Source: Amycolatopsis decaplanina DSM 44594
GTDB lineage: Bacteria > Actinomycetota > Actinomycetes > Mycobacteriales > Pseudonocardiaceae
Reading direction: 5' to 3'
DNA length: 64,000 bases
Assembly (NCBI RefSeq): GCF_000342005.1
Contig: NZ_AOHO01000043.1
Span: forward strand, 124,001 to 188,000
This document shows positions 1-9,260 of the stretch, in pieces. The translations under genes were made by a program, and so were the position numbers. Below the pieces are notes generated by a model. It was not told the origin of the DNA, did no database searches, and worked only from the letters and a program-made list of their open reading frames with translations. Every line of letters starts with the position of its first letter. Positions within the stretch are counted from its first letter, which is position 1.

Positions 1-2
1 AG

Positions 3-377
3 CCGGGCGGACGGTTCGGGCTCCAGGCCATCACCATGGACCACGAACGGATGCTCGCCGCTGCCCGGTCGTACACCTGGGTGCACAAGTACATCTTCCC
101 CGGTGGGCTCATCCCGTCCACGACGTCGGTCGAGCAGGGCATGCTGGCGCACACGAGGCTGAAACTGGAGGGGGTCCGCGAGTTCGGCCAGGACTACGCG
201 CGCACGCTGCGGCTGTGGCGGGAGAGGTTCACCCAGCAGTGGGACGAAATCACCGAACTGGGCTTCGACGATGTCTTCAAACGGATGTGGGAGTTCTACC
301 TGGCGTACTCGGAAGCGGGGTTCCGTTCGGGGTATCTCAAGGTCCACCAGTTCGGATTCGCCGAAAACGGACGGTAA
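3..377 (+). CDS. Cyclopropane-fatty-acyl-phospholipid synthase family, C-terminal part
   Basis: The gene enters from before the window and its frame is open from base 3, so the ATG at 36 is internal. The 124 visible codons carry the end of a SAM-dependent cyclopropane/mycolic-acid-type methyltransferase: FGLQAITMDHERM, then WVHKYIFPGGLIPS, then a helical tail with DVFKRMWEFYLAYSEAGFRSGY. The YIFPGG segment and the AGFR-x3-Y near the end are typical of this family, which transfers a methylene from SAM to an unsaturated acyl chain of membrane lipid. The SAM-binding Rossmann half lies upstream, so activity cannot be judged. A 94-base gap separates it from the LCP gene on the same strand. Confidence 0.85.
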   Translation, partial: PGGRFGLQAITMDHERMLAAARSYTWVHKYIFPGGLIPSTTSVEQGMLAHTRLKLEGVREFGQDYARTLRLWRERFTQQWDEITELGFDDVFKRMWEFYLAYSEAGFRSGYLKVHQFGFAENGR

Positions 378-471
378 GCACCACCCAACCGATGCGGGGT
401 GCCGTACGTCCTTCACCTAGGGTCTGCGGTTGACTGGGCCCCACACGCGAGATCGGGACGGGTGATTCGGC

Positions 472-1671
472 ATGACGTATGGAGGCGACGACCGAGGGCG
501 ACGGATGCCGCCGTCCGGCCGCCCCCGGCGGCATCAGCCCGCGCAGATGATGCCGCTGCCGGGCCGGGGGAGCAGCCCGTACGACGAGCGGACGAGGCCC
601 ATGGGGCACGGAGGACAGGAGCGTCCCGCGGGTCCGCCACCGCGCCGTCCAGGCCCGCCGCAGCCCCCTCCTGGCCGCCCGGCCGACGACGCCGCGAGGC
701 CGCCGCGGCGGCGTAAGCGCTGGGGCTTCGGCAAGGTGCTGCTCACCCTGCTGACCGTGTTCGTGGTGTTCCTCGCCGGCGTGTGGGTGTACCTGGAGTT
801 CTCCATCAACCGCGTCGACGCGCTGGCCGACTACTCCGGCCGCCCCGTCGCGGCCGAGGGCACCAACTGGCTGATCGTGGGCTCCGACAGCCGGGACGGG
901 CTGACGCCGGAAGAGCAGGAGAAGCTGGTCACCGGTGACTCCAAGGCCGCCGGCGGCGGCAAGCGGACCGACACCATCATGATCGCGCACGTCCCGGACA
1001 ACAGCACCAAGCCGACGCTGTTGAGCCTCCCGCGCGACTCGCAGGTGAGCATCCCGGGGCACGGCAAGAACAAGATCAACGCCGCGTTTTCGATCGGCGG
1101 CCCGACGCTGCTCGCGCAGACCGTCGAAGGGGCCACCGGTCTGCGCATCGACCACTACGCCGAGATCGGCTTCGGCGGGTTCGCGAAGATCGTCGACGCG
1201 ATCGGCGGGGTCCACATGTGCGTCGAGAAGCCGATGGAGGACACGCTCACCGGGATCAAGATCCCCGCGGGCTGCCAGGACCTCCAGGGCCCGCAGGCGC
1301 TCGGGTTCGTCCGGATGCGGCACAGCGAGGCCACCCCGCGTTCGGACCTCGACCGCGTCGCCAACCAGCGGAAGTTCATCGGCGCGCTGGTCAGCGAGAT
1401 CGGCAGCCCCGGCACCCTGCTGAACCCGTTCTCGCTGTTCCCGTTGCTGTCGACCGCGCCCGACGCGCTGACGATGGATTCCGGCGACCACGTGCACAAC
1501 CTGGTCGGGCTGGCGCTGGCGATGCGCGGGATCTCGTCGGGCGGCGTCGTCACCACGACGGTTCCGGTGACCAACGGTTCGGCGGAGAACTGGGACAAGA
1601 CGAAGTCGAAGCTGCTCTTCGACGCGCTGAAGAACGACACGGAGATCCCGGACAGCGCGATCCTGACCTAA
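472..1671 (+). CDS. LytR-CpsA-Psr (LCP) family cell-wall ligase
   Basis: 399 residues. Residues 1-85 are a cytoplasmic, Pro/Arg-rich low-complexity tail, 87-108 form one membrane helix, and the rest is an exported LCP domain starting at TNWLIVGSDSRDG. The diagnostic blocks are present: R-T-D-T-I-M-I, LSLPRDSQVSIPG, KINAAFSIGG and the late FVRMRHSEATPRSDLDRVANQRKF, which hold the Arg and Asp residues that bind the polyprenyl pyrophosphate and metal. Members move glycopolymers such as arabinogalactan or teichoic acid from a lipid carrier to peptidoglycan. The ATG at 472 has no strong Shine-Dalgarno sequence, and starts further in would shorten only the disordered tail. A 46-bp palindrome begins three bases after the stop. 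Confidence 0.92.
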   Translation: MTYGGDDRGRRMPPSGRPRRHQPAQMMPLPGRGSSPYDERTRPMGHGGQERPAGPPPRRPGPPQPPPGRPADDAARPPRRRKRWGFGKVLLTLLTVFVVFLAGVWVYLEFSINRVDALADYSGRPVAAEGTNWLIVGSDSRDGLTPEEQEKLVTGDSKAAGGGKRTDTIMIAHVPDNSTKPTLLSLPRDSQVSIPGHGKNKINAAFSIGGPTLLAQTVEGATGLRIDHYAEIGFGGFAKIVDAIGGVHMCVEKPMEDTLTGIKIPAGCQDLQGPQALGFVRMRHSEATPRSDLDRVANQRKFIGALVSEIGSPGTLLNPFSLFPLLSTAPDALTMDSGDHVHNLVGLALAMRGISSGGVVTTTVPVTNGSAENWDKTKSKLLFDALKNDTEIPDSAILT

Positions 1672-1674
1672 GAG

Positions 1675-1720
1675 CTCGTGAGTGGTAAGGACGGTTCTAA
1701 CCGTCCTTACCACTCACGAG
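1675..1720. repeat. 46-bp perfect palindrome, family A copy 1
   Basis: Two 22-base arms around a 2-base centre; each arm reads CTCGTGAGTGGTAAGGACGG followed by TT. It starts three bases after the LCP stop. Its right end, with the following bases, forms the GAGGAG that looks like the ribosome-binding site of the next gene. Other copies lie at 10362, 25888 and 38481, with a half copy at 37145. It may act as a terminator or RNA stabiliser, but no U-tract follows. Confidence 0.9.
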
Positions 1721-1727
1721 GAGTCTG

Positions 1728-2258
1728 ATGGAAGCGCCCGCCGAAACCCTCGCCGACGAAGTCGTCACGCTGCGCCGCTGGAGGCCGGAGCAGCTCGAAA
1801 CCCTCGCCGCCGTAGCGGGGGACTCCGCCGGGCATCTCGGCGCCTGGATGATCTGGGCCACTGATGGTTACGGCCGCCGGGAAGCCGCCGAATTCCTCGA
1901 GTACACCGCGAAGAACTGGGCCGAGGGCAAGACTTACGACTTCGCGATCTTCGCCGGGGACGAAGTCGTCGGCGGTACGGGCATGATCACGCATCCGGAC
2001 CGGATCGAGATCGGCTACTGGCTCAGCCGCCACCACACCGGTCGCGGCTTCGCGACCAGGGCCGCCGAACTCTTGACGGCCGAGGCCTTCCGTCTCGGCG
2101 CGCCGGAGGTCGAGATCCGGCACGACGAGAAGAACCTCGCGAGCGGTGCCGTGCCCGCACGACTGGGATTCACGATGATCGGCGACGAGGCCGCCGAACC
2201 GCCGCTCGCCCCCGCCTGCGCGGGCGTGAACAGGATTTGGCGGCTCAAGCGTCCTTAG
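1728..2258 (+). CDS. GNAT family N-acetyltransferase (RimJ/RimL-like)
   Basis: 176 residues. It has the order of a RimJ/RimL-type acetyltransferase: the opening strand DEVVTLRRWRPEQLETLAAV, the DFAIFAGDEVVGGTGMI beta hairpin, EIGYWLSRHHTGRGFATRAAELLTAEAF with the acetyl-CoA loop (R-G-F-A-T-R-A), and KNLASGAVPARLGFTMIGDE in place of the usual N-xxS-xxxxEKxGF. It should acetylate an amine, perhaps a ribosomal protein N-terminus or a small molecule; the substrate cannot be read from sequence. The GAGGAG ribosome-binding site at 1717-1722 straddles the end of the upstream palindrome. Its 3' end overlaps the convergent peroxiredoxin gene by 14 bases. Confidence 0.88.
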   Translation: MEAPAETLADEVVTLRRWRPEQLETLAAVAGDSAGHLGAWMIWATDGYGRREAAEFLEYTAKNWAEGKTYDFAIFAGDEVVGGTGMITHPDRIEIGYWLSRHHTGRGFATRAAELLTAEAFRLGAPEVEIRHDEKNLASGAVPARLGFTMIGDEAAEPPLAPACAGVNRIWRLKRP

Positions 2259-2709
2259 TCTTGCGTTCGCGCAAGGCCGTGAGTGCCTTGTCGGCGTGCA
2301 CGGTGAACTTCAGCTCGCTCTTGATCACTTCGAGCACCTTGCGGTCGGTGTCGATGACGAAGGTGTGCCGTTTGGCGTGCAACGGGCTGAATTTGCGCCA
2401 CACACCGAACTGTTTCGCCACCACACCGTCCACATCGGACAGCAGGGGATAGTCGAAGCCGTGTTCGGCGGAGAACTCCCGCTGTTTGGCGACGGCGTCC
2501 GGGCTGATGCCGACGCGGTGCGCGCCCACTTCGGCGAATTCCGCGGCCAGATCGCGGAAGTGGCAGCTTTCCGCGGTGCAGCCACTGGTCATCGCGGCGG
2601 GGTAGAAGAACAGCACGACCGGGCCGGACGAGAGGAAGTCCGACAGCGTGCGCTCGTCGCCCTTGTCGTCGGGCAGGGTGAAGTCCGGGGCGATGTCACC
2701 TTGGTCCAT
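2245..2709 (-). CDS. Peroxiredoxin, Bcp/PrxQ type
   Basis: 154 residues, normal for Bcp. The thioredoxin-fold order is GDIAPDFTLPDDKG, VVLFFYPAAMTSGCTAESC, RVGISPDAVAKQREFSAEHGFDYPLLSDVDG and FVIDTDRKVL. Cys44 is the peroxidatic cysteine in the T-S-x-C-T context, and Cys49 sits five residues on, the arrangement of atypical 2-Cys PrxQ enzymes that form an internal disulfide. It reduces H2O2 and organic or lipid hydroperoxides using thioredoxin. It is convergent with the GNAT gene and shares 14 bases with it. Confidence 0.95.
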   Translation of the reverse strand: MDQGDIAPDFTLPDDKGDERTLSDFLSSGPVVLFFYPAAMTSGCTAESCHFRDLAAEFAEVGAHRVGISPDAVAKQREFSAEHGFDYPLLSDVDGVVAKQFGVWRKFSPLHAKRHTFVIDTDRKVLEVIKSELKFTVHADKALTALRERKTKDA

Positions 2710-2790
2710 GGACGGATCCTGTCAGAGCCTGTCGGCGGAGTGGGGATGTCCCCGGAAAAGTGACCATACGGGTTCACCGGCAAACCGATG

Positions 2791-4638
2791 TCAGTGAGCG
2801 TGCCGTTCGATGAGCTCGTCGACCTCGTCGCCCGTCGCGGAATCCGCGACGAACGAACCACGCGCCGCGAGTACGCCGTACCGCCGCAGTCGTTCGGCCT
2901 GTTCGTGGTTGGTGACACCTTCCGCGCCGATGCGCAGTTTCAGCTCCTTGGCCCTGGTGACCAGCTGGCACAGGTGGCGGACGTCGGCCTCGTTCTCGCC
3001 CTCGGCCAGCGCGTCGACGACCGCGCCGGACAGGATCACGTGGCGGACCGGCAGCCCGTGCCGGGGGATCAGCTCCAGATCGTCCGAACCGGAGATGGCC
3101 AGCACCAGCTGGGCGCCCAGATCGGCCAGTACGGCGAAGGAGTCGAGCACTTCGCCGCCTGCGTCGAGCACGGACTCGCGGTCCGTGCACAGCCGCAGCG
3201 CCTGGGCGGGCAGGTGGTGCCGGTCGAGCTGTTCCTTGACCAGCATGACCAGATCGGGCTCGATGGCCAGCCGGTTCGGCAGCCGCACGCAGACGTCGGG
3301 CGCGGCGTCGCCGAACCTGTTCCGCCACCTCGCGGTTGCGGCGAGCGATTCGGCCAGCAGCCACCGGCCGAGCGGAATGGTCATCCCGGTGATCTGTGCC
3401 AGCGGGTAGAACTCGTCCGAGTCCAGTTCGCCTTTCTCCGGATGGCTCCAGCGCAGTCCGGCGTTGACCGCGGCCAGCCGGTCGGGATTCGCGAGCTTCA
3501 CCGTCGGCTGGTAGATCAGCGAGAACTCGCCGTTCTCCAGCGCGCCCGCGATGACCGCGCCGAGCTGGTAGCGGCCACGGTCACGCGCGTCGAGTTCCGG
3601 ATCGAACAGCATCCACTGCGCCTTGCCCGCCTCCTTGGCGCGGTGCAGGGCGATCTCCGCGGCCCGGAGCAGGTCTTCTGGTCCGCCGTCGGCGACCGGG
3701 CGGATGACGATGCCCGCGCTCGCGCTGACCCCGATGCCGTGACCGCCGAGGTAGATCGGCTCGGCGAGTTCCTCCAGCGCCTGCTCGACCAGTGCGATCA
3801 CCTGGGGCGGCTTGAAATCGCCACGGAGCAGGACGGCGAACCCGTCGCCGGACAGCCGGGCGACGGAACCGTCGTGCCTGCCGGCGAATACGGACTTGAG
3901 CTTGGTCGCGACCCCGCGCAGCACCTGATCACCGATGCCGGCGCCGAGACCGTCGTTGATCACCTTGAAGCCGTCGACGTCGAGATAGACGAGCGCGACC
4001 TGCTCACTGCCGGATCCGGCCAGTGCGGTTTCGAGGGCGTTGTCGAACGCGGTGGCGTTGGGCAGGCCGGTCAGCGCGTCGTGCACGTTCTGGTGCAGCA
4101 GTCGTTCCTGCAGCAGGTGGATCTCGTTGGCGTCGGAGACCATCAGGACCGGATAGGCCGAACCGGGCCGGTCACCGGGCAGGTCGGTCAGGGTCACGTC
4201 GACCCAGAGCGGGCCTTCCTCGCTGTGGTCCAGCAGGAGTCGTTCCTGCTGGGTCGGCTGGCCGAGCGTCATGAGCTGCGAAAGCCCGTTCCGCAGCCGG
4301 GCGACGTCGTGCTCGGCGGAGCCGAGATCGGGAATCCCCCGCCCGCGCAACGCGGAGGGACGGCAGCCGAGGAGTTTGCCCAGTGCGGCGTTCGCCTCGA
4401 CGATCGTGCCGTCGGGGTCGGCGAGCGCGATCCCGATGGGGGAGGCGGAATAGAGCTTGGAGAAGCGCAGCAGAGCGGGCTGGTGATCGGGCTCGGCGCG
4501 GACGGCGTCCTTGGCGACGCCGAGAAGCAACCGCTCGAGTTGCTCCTTGGGAAGCGATACTCCTTTAGTGTCAGCGAGCGTCTCAGCCCATCTCCGAGCG
4601 ACGTCCACCAACCCTGGCGCGGAACCAGGCTCGGGCAC
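2791..4638 (-). CDS. PAS-GGDEF-EAL protein with degenerate catalytic motifs
   Basis: 615 residues, soluble. A PAS-like domain lies near 60-170 (SPIGIALADPDGTIVEANAALGKLLG), GGDEF at about 185-350 (HDALTGLPN, VYLDVDGFKVINDGLG) and EAL at about 355-610. The GGDEF signature is S-G-D-G-F at 263-267, so the catalytic Glu is Gly. The EAL signature is N-A-G-L-R-W at 392-397, so the metal-binding Glu is gone, and the later DD and EGVE regions are also altered. Both cyclic-di-GMP synthesis and hydrolysis are therefore probably lost, and a role as c-di-GMP/GTP sensor or scaffold is more likely. The start is GTG with GAGGTG six bases upstream. An intact diguanylate cyclase lies at 32803. Confidence 0.88.
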   Translation of the reverse strand: MPEPGSAPGLVDVARRWAETLADTKGVSLPKEQLERLLLGVAKDAVRAEPDHQPALLRFSKLYSASPIGIALADPDGTIVEANAALGKLLGCRPSALRGRGIPDLGSAEHDVARLRNGLSQLMTLGQPTQQERLLLDHSEEGPLWVDVTLTDLPGDRPGSAYPVLMVSDANEIHLLQERLLHQNVHDALTGLPNATAFDNALETALAGSGSEQVALVYLDVDGFKVINDGLGAGIGDQVLRGVATKLKSVFAGRHDGSVARLSGDGFAVLLRGDFKPPQVIALVEQALEELAEPIYLGGHGIGVSASAGIVIRPVADGGPEDLLRAAEIALHRAKEAGKAQWMLFDPELDARDRGRYQLGAVIAGALENGEFSLIYQPTVKLANPDRLAAVNAGLRWSHPEKGELDSDEFYPLAQITGMTIPLGRWLLAESLAATARWRNRFGDAAPDVCVRLPNRLAIEPDLVMLVKEQLDRHHLPAQALRLCTDRESVLDAGGEVLDSFAVLADLGAQLVLAISGSDDLELIPRHGLPVRHVILSGAVVDALAEGENEADVRHLCQLVTRAKELKLRIGAEGVTNHEQAERLRRYGVLAARGSFVADSATGDEVDELIERHAH

Positions 4639-4847
4639 ACTTCACCTCTTCATGCGCGATCGATGGCCAGCTCAGACCGGGTGTCCGAGCCCATGGGCCC
4701 ACGCTAGGTATGAGCCGACCGGGTGTAGTGCCACGCCATCACGCGCGATCCGGGGTGTCTACCGGCTGAAAGGGTGATCGCTACTACACGAGTGGTGACC
4801 AGAAGTTACCAAGAGTACTCGATCGTGGTTGTCCGTTTGATCCGGCT

Positions 4848-6293
4848 TCAGCGTGTCGTCAGGCGAATCGGCAGGCCGTCCGCGGGAACGGGCAGCGAGA
4901 CGTAGTCCCAGCGCGCGGTGTAGCCCTCCGGAACCGACCATCGATACGCCCTCAGCATCTCGTGCAGCAGCGCCTTCACCTCGAATGTCCCGAAATGCAG
5001 GCCGATGCACTTGTGCGCGCCGCCGCCGAACGGCATCCACGCGTAGCGGTGCGACTTGTCCTCGCGGCGTTCCTCGCCGAAGCGGTCCGGGTCGAAACGC
5101 ATCGGGTCGGTCCAGTGCTCCGGCGAGAAATGGTTGACGGTGGGCGAAACCCCGACGAGTGTCCCTTCGGGAATGAAGTGCCCGAGAACCTCGGTGTCCT
5201 TCACGGTCTTCCGTGCCAGGGAAGGAACCGGGGCCACCAGCCGCAGTGATTCCTTGATCACCAGGTCCAGCGTGGTCAGAGTCTCCAGCGCCTCGATGTC
5301 CGGCACGTCGTCGCCGAGCGCGAGGGACTCCTGACGCGCGCGTTCCTGCCACTCGGGGTTCTTGGCGAGGTGGTAGACGGCGGCGGCGCTGGTGATGGTC
5401 GACGTGTCGTGCGCGGCCATCATCAGGAAGATCATGTGGTTGACGACGTCGGAGTCGGTGAAGCGGTCACCGTCTTCGGTGGTGGCGTGGCACAACGCGG
5501 TGAAGAGGTCGTCGCCGTCGCTCGCCCGTTTCACGGGCAGATTCGCCGAAAAGTAGCGTTCGAGGACCTTGCGTCCGTGCAAACCCGCCGCCCAGCGGCC
5601 GCCGGGGACGGGGAACCGCACGATGGCAGTGCCCGCGCGCACGGAGTTCACGAAGGCGCGGTTGATCATGGCCGCGTCGTCGCCGGAACGCATCCCCATG
5701 AACACGCGCGTCGCGACGTCGAGCGTGAGTTGCTTGAGGGACCAGTAGATCCGCGGGTTCGGCCGGTCCGCCCACGCGGCGATGCCCTCGCGCAGGGCCG
5801 GTCCCATCTGGTCGACGTAACCGGTGAGCCGTTGCCGGGTGAACGCGGCCTGCATGATCCGGCGGTGCAGGTGATGCTCGCCGAAGTCGAGCAGCATCAG
5901 GCCGCGGTCAAAGAACTGCTCGATGAAGAACTTCCAGCCCTCCTGGGAGAAGGCCTTGTCCTTGTTCACCAACGCGATCTGCGTGGCCTCCGGGCCGGAA
6001 AGGGCGACGATGCGGCGGCCGAACGCGCCCATCCACGACACCGGTCCGTAGGTCTCGTAGCGTTTCAGGCCGAACTCGATGCCGAAGCGCATGAAGTCCA
6101 GCGCGTGCCCGATGACCGGCGGGCCTTCGTCGCCGAGGACGGGTTTGAGGCCCGGCGGGGCGGGGGCGAGTTCGCGGACCGGCCAGGTCGCGCCGAGCCA
6201 GCGCTGGTCGACCGAACGCGGCAGGGGGATCGAGGTGAGCGGCGGAACCCGCTCGCGCAGCGCCCCGGTGACCTTTTCGACGGCGTTCGCCAT
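4848..6293 (-). CDS. Cytochrome P450
   Basis: 481 residues, full length. I-helix oxygen-activation motif M-M-A-A-H-D-T-S-T, K-helix E-S-L-R, and heme loop F-G-G-G-A-H-K-C-I-G-L with the axial Cys near residue 429. No membrane anchor, so it is a soluble class I enzyme needing separate ferredoxin and reductase; none is adjacent. The AAHDTST I-helix and overall length recall mycobacterial CYP136 and CYP51-like families, a weak recollection. An ATG three codons earlier (6302) touches the GGGGAG sequence directly, whereas the ATG at 6293 sits nine bases from it, so I take 6293. It may be read through from metE, but a strong hairpin lies between them. Confidence 0.93.
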   Translation of the reverse strand: MANAVEKVTGALRERVPPLTSIPLPRSVDQRWLGATWPVRELAPAPPGLKPVLGDEGPPVIGHALDFMRFGIEFGLKRYETYGPVSWMGAFGRRIVALSGPEATQIALVNKDKAFSQEGWKFFIEQFFDRGLMLLDFGEHHLHRRIMQAAFTRQRLTGYVDQMGPALREGIAAWADRPNPRIYWSLKQLTLDVATRVFMGMRSGDDAAMINRAFVNSVRAGTAIVRFPVPGGRWAAGLHGRKVLERYFSANLPVKRASDGDDLFTALCHATTEDGDRFTDSDVVNHMIFLMMAAHDTSTITSAAAVYHLAKNPEWQERARQESLALGDDVPDIEALETLTTLDLVIKESLRLVAPVPSLARKTVKDTEVLGHFIPEGTLVGVSPTVNHFSPEHWTDPMRFDPDRFGEERREDKSHRYAWMPFGGGAHKCIGLHFGTFEVKALLHEMLRAYRWSVPEGYTARWDYVSLPVPADGLPIRLTTR

Positions 6294-6373
6294 GGTGACC
6301 ATCTCCCCGCTGAGACCGGTTGCCGCTCCACCATCGCACCCTTATTGACGTCATGACAATACCCTGGCGGATG

Positions 6374-6426
6374 TACATGAAGGCCCCCTTCCTGTACCTA
6401 GGCGCAAGGAAGGGGGCCTTCATGTA
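6374..6426. terminator. Long hairpin after metE, family B copy 1
   Basis: 20-base arms (TACATGAAGGCCCCCTTCCT and its complement) around a 13-base loop, six bases beyond the metE stop and before the P450 start, both leftward. Position and stability fit transcription termination of metE. Related hairpins are at 31562, 43375 and 56961. Confidence 0.75.
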
Positions 6427-6432
6427 CTCAGA

Positions 6433-8706
6433 TCAGGCGAGTTCGGAGCGGACCGCCTGGGCGGCGGCGACCAGGTTCCGCAGTGCCGGTTCGACCTCGG
6501 CGTAGCCGCGGGTCTTCAGGCCGCAGTCCGGGTTGACCCAGATCCGCTCGGCGGGCACGGCGCCGACGGCGGTCCGCAGCAGCCCGCTGACCTCGTCGAC
6601 GCCGGGGACGCGCGGTGAGTGGATGTCGTAGACACCGGGTCCGACGCCGCGGCCGAAGCCCGCCGCGCCGAGGTCGGTGACGACCTCCATCTTCGACCGC
6701 GCGGCCTCGATGCTGGTGACGTCGGCGTCGAGCGCGTCGATCGCCTTGACCACCTCACCGAATTCCGAGTAGCACATGTGCGTGTGGATCTGTGTCGCGT
6801 CGTCGATCCCGGACGTCGCCAGCCGGAACGACGAAACCGCCCACGCGAAGTACGCCTCGTGCGCAGCGGCGCGCAGAGGGAGCAGCTCCCGCAGCGCCGG
6901 CTCATCCACCTGGATGACGCGGATGCCCGCCTCCTGCAGGTCGTGTACCTCGTCGCGGATGGCCAGCGCGACCTGGCGGGCGGTCTCGCCCAGCGGTTGG
7001 TCGTCGCGGACGAACGACCACGCCAGGATCGTCACCGGCCCGGTCAGCATGCCCTTGACCGGCTTGCCGGTCAGGCTCTGCGCGTAGCGCGCCCACTCGA
7101 CGGTCATCGGCTCAGGACGTGAGACGTCGCCGTACAGGATCGGCGGCCGGACGCATCGCGAACCGTAGGACTGCACCCAGCCGAAGTCGGTGGCCGCGAA
7201 CCCGGCCAGCCGCTCGGCGAAGTACTGCACCATGTCGTTGCGCTCGGGCTCACCGTGCACCAGCACGTCCAGGCCGAGGTCCTCCTGCAGCCGGATGACG
7301 CGCTCGATCTCCGCCTTCATCGCGGCTTCGTAGCCCGCGTCGTCCAGCGAACCCGCCTTGTGCGCGGCCCGCGCCTTGCGGACGTCGATGGTCTGCGGGA
7401 ACGAGCCGATCGTCGTGCTCGGCAACGGAGGCAGCGCCAGTGCGGCCTGCTGAGCCGCCGCGCGCCGGGCGTAGGGCGAGCGGACGGTGTCCTCCGGCCG
7501 TAGCCCCTCCAGCCGGGCGCGTACCCCGCTGTCGGCGAGATCGGCCGCCGTCGCGCGATCCGCGGCCGCGGCGCGAGCGGCGGAGAGGTCGACGCCCTCC
7601 TCCTTCAACGCGCGCCCGAGCAGGACGACCTCGTCGACCTTCTGCTTGGCGAAGGCCAGCCAGCCCTTGAGTCGCGAGTGGAGCCCGTCCTCCCGCTCGA
7701 CGTCGTAGGGCACGTGCAGCAGCGAGCACGACGTCGACACGCTGACCGACTTCGCGGTGCCGAGCAGGGTCGCCGCCCGGCTGAGCGCACGGGTCGGATC
7801 CGTGCGCCAGACGTTGCGCCCGTCCACGACACCGGCCAGGACCTCCTTGTCCCGCAAGGCGGGCTCGGACGCGACGGCGTCCACAAAGGACTCATCGGTG
7901 ACGAGGTCGACGGCGATGGCGTCGATCGGGGAGCGGGCGAGCACGCCCAGACCGCGGCCGAGACCGCCGAAGTACCCGGCGACCAGGATCTTCGGCCGCG
8001 CGGTCTCCTTCGCGAGCCGGTGGTAGGCGCGGATGAGCGCGTTGAGTTCCCGCTCGCTGCGATCCGCGGCGAAGGCGGGCTCGTCGAACTGGACCCACTC
8101 GACGCCTTCGTCGTGCAGACGACGCAGTAGTTCGACGTAGCCATCGAGAAGGTTGTCGAGCAGGTCCAGCGGACGGAAGCCCTCCGGAGCCGTCTCGGCC
8201 GGCTTCGCGAGCAGCAGGAACGTCACCGGGCCTACCAGCACCGGCCGGGTCTCGACGCCGATCGCGCGGGCTTCGCGGTACTCGTCGAGCGGCTTGGTGC
8301 CGGTGAGCGAGAACGTCGTGTCCGGGCCGAGTTCGGGGACGATGTAGTGGTAGTTCGTGTCGAACCACTTCGTCATCTCCATCGCCGGCGCGTCCTGCAC
8401 CCCGCGCGCGGCGGCGAAGTAGGTGTCGAGCGGCGAGAGGCCGAGCGTCGTGAAGCGCTCCGGCAGCGCTCCGAACAGCTCGGCGGTGTCGAGCACCTGG
8501 TCGTAGTGGGAGAACGTGTTGGAGGGGACGGAATCCAGCCCCGCGTCCTTGAGGTCCCGCCAGGTCCGGGTGCGCAGCGCGCGGCCGGTTTCCATCAGTC
8601 CGGCCTCGTCGATCTCGCCCGCCCAATAGCGTTCGAGTGAACGCTTGAGTTCCCTGTCGGGTCCGATCCGGGGGTAGCCCAGCACTGTCGTGCCGATTTC
8701 GGTCAC
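6433..8706 (-). CDS. metE: Cobalamin-independent methionine synthase
   Basis: 757 residues, the usual MetE length. It transfers the methyl group of 5-methyltetrahydropteroyl-tri-glutamate to homocysteine. The N-terminal barrel opens with [22 protein letters not shown] and the catalytic C-terminal barrel with [15 protein letters not shown]. Zinc ligands are visible as His and Cys in [14 protein letters not shown] and Cys in [11 protein letters not shown] near the end. Start is GTG at 8706 with AGGAG upstream. A cobalamin riboswitch fills the 5' leader, so the gene should be off when B12 is plentiful and a B12-dependent MetH, not in this window, takes over. Confidence 0.98.
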   Translation of the reverse strand: MTEIGTTVLGYPRIGPDRELKRSLERYWAGEIDEAGLMETGRALRTRTWRDLKDAGLDSVPSNTFSHYDQVLDTAELFGALPERFTTLGLSPLDTYFAAARGVQDAPAMEMTKWFDTNYHYIVPELGPDTTFSLTGTKPLDEYREARAIGVETRPVLVGPVTFLLLAKPAETAPEGFRPLDLLDNLLDGYVELLRRLHDEGVEWVQFDEPAFAADRSERELNALIRAYHRLAKETARPKILVAGYFGGLGRGLGVLARSPIDAIAVDLVTDESFVDAVASEPALRDKEVLAGVVDGRNVWRTDPTRALSRAATLLGTAKSVSVSTSCSLLHVPYDVEREDGLHSRLKGWLAFAKQKVDEVVLLGRALKEEGVDLSAARAAAADRATAADLADSGVRARLEGLRPEDTVRSPYARRAAAQQAALALPPLPSTTIGSFPQTIDVRKARAAHKAGSLDDAGYEAAMKAEIERVIRLQEDLGLDVLVHGEPERNDMVQYFAERLAGFAATDFGWVQSYGSRCVRPPILYGDVSRPEPMTVEWARYAQSLTGKPVKGMLTGPVTILAWSFVRDDQPLGETARQVALAIRDEVHDLQEAGIRVIQVDEPALRELLPLRAAAHEAYFAWAVSSFRLATSGIDDATQIHTHMCYSEFGEVVKAIDALDADVTSIEAARSKMEVVTDLGAAGFGRGVGPGVYDIHSPRVPGVDEVSGLLRTAVGAVPAERIWVNPDCGLKTRGYAEVEPALRNLVAAAQAVRSELA

Positions 8707-8817
8707 AGCTCTCTCCTCGCGAGCTTGTCGTCAGAGCCCGGAGCGCGCGCAGGAGTGAGGCGCCGTTCGGTCGTGCCCATCCCGCGAGGCCCGGACTCAC
8801 GCACGCCGTCGGCGCGC

Positions 8818-9030
8818 GTACCACGGGCAGGTCTTCGGACTCGTGGGCGACTCGCTCGCTCCTACCGGCCGTCGCTTCCCGGGGCGCCATGTCCCAGTGC
8901 TTTACCGTGTCTCGCACGGTGACGGCTTTCGTTCCCACATACCGCTGCGGGGCAGTCCCGGATTCGCACCGGGTTCCCTGTTACCTCGACCGGCCTGGGA
9001 GGCCGGGCGAACCAGTAGCACCCTGGAGCG
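8818..9030 (-). promoter_or_regulatory. Cobalamin riboswitch (B12 element) of metE
   Basis: Read leftward, the leader holds the conserved core of AdoCbl riboswitches: GGGAACCCGGTGCGAATCCG, then GGACTGCCCCGCAGCGG, a long variable stem, and the closing AGTCCGAAGACCTGCC. It ends about 110 bases before the metE GTG. The metE ribosome-binding site GCGAGGAGA sits in the loop of a small AGCTC/GAGCT hairpin, so translational control is possible; no clear U-rich terminator was seen. Confidence 0.95.
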
Positions 9031-9080
9031 TACCCAGGCGCGCCGTGGCCTCGCTGGACATGTGATGAACCGGACGGCAC

Positions 9081-9141
9081 GCGTGATCAGACGGCGAACT
9101 CGCGTGATCAGACGGCGAACTCGCGTGAGCGGACGCGGGAC
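9081..9141. repeat. Short tandem repeat, 21-bp unit
   Basis: Two identical 21-base units beginning GCGTGATCAGACGGCGAACT sit head to tail at 9081-9101 and 9102-9122. A third, degenerate unit follows (GCGTGAGCGGACGCGGGAC). They lie between the nrdB terminator and the riboswitch promoter region. Role unknown. Confidence 0.8.
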
Positions 9142-9155
9142 ATGCGTGTCTGGAA

Positions 9156-9195
9156 ACGGAACACGCCGGGCGGAAGCCCGCCCGGCGTGTTCCGT
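9156..9195 (-). terminator. GC-rich hairpin after nrdB, with further hairpins to 9255
   Basis: 17-base perfect arms (ACGGAACACGCCGGGCG and complement) with a 6-base loop, 66 bases past the nrdB stop. Between 9199 and 9255 are further short overlapping inverted repeats built on GAACACGTGAGTTC and CAGACACG/CGTGTCTG. Together they probably end the nrdA-nrdB transcript. Confidence 0.65.
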
Positions 9196-9260
9196 GCCTG
9201 AACACGTGAGTTCCGTGTTCAGACACGCGAGTCACGTGTCTGAACACGTGAGTTCGGGTA

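Noticed and set aside
337..1713. Long minus-strand open frame of 458 codons over the LCP gene
   Set aside because: High-GC shadow frame, Arg/Val/Leu-rich with no domain; the plus-strand LCP frame has all family motifs.
8707..9260. tRNA gene in the metE-nrdB gap
   Set aside because: The GGTGCGAATCCG segment looks T-arm-like but belongs to the cobalamin riboswitch core; no acceptor or anticodon stems fit.
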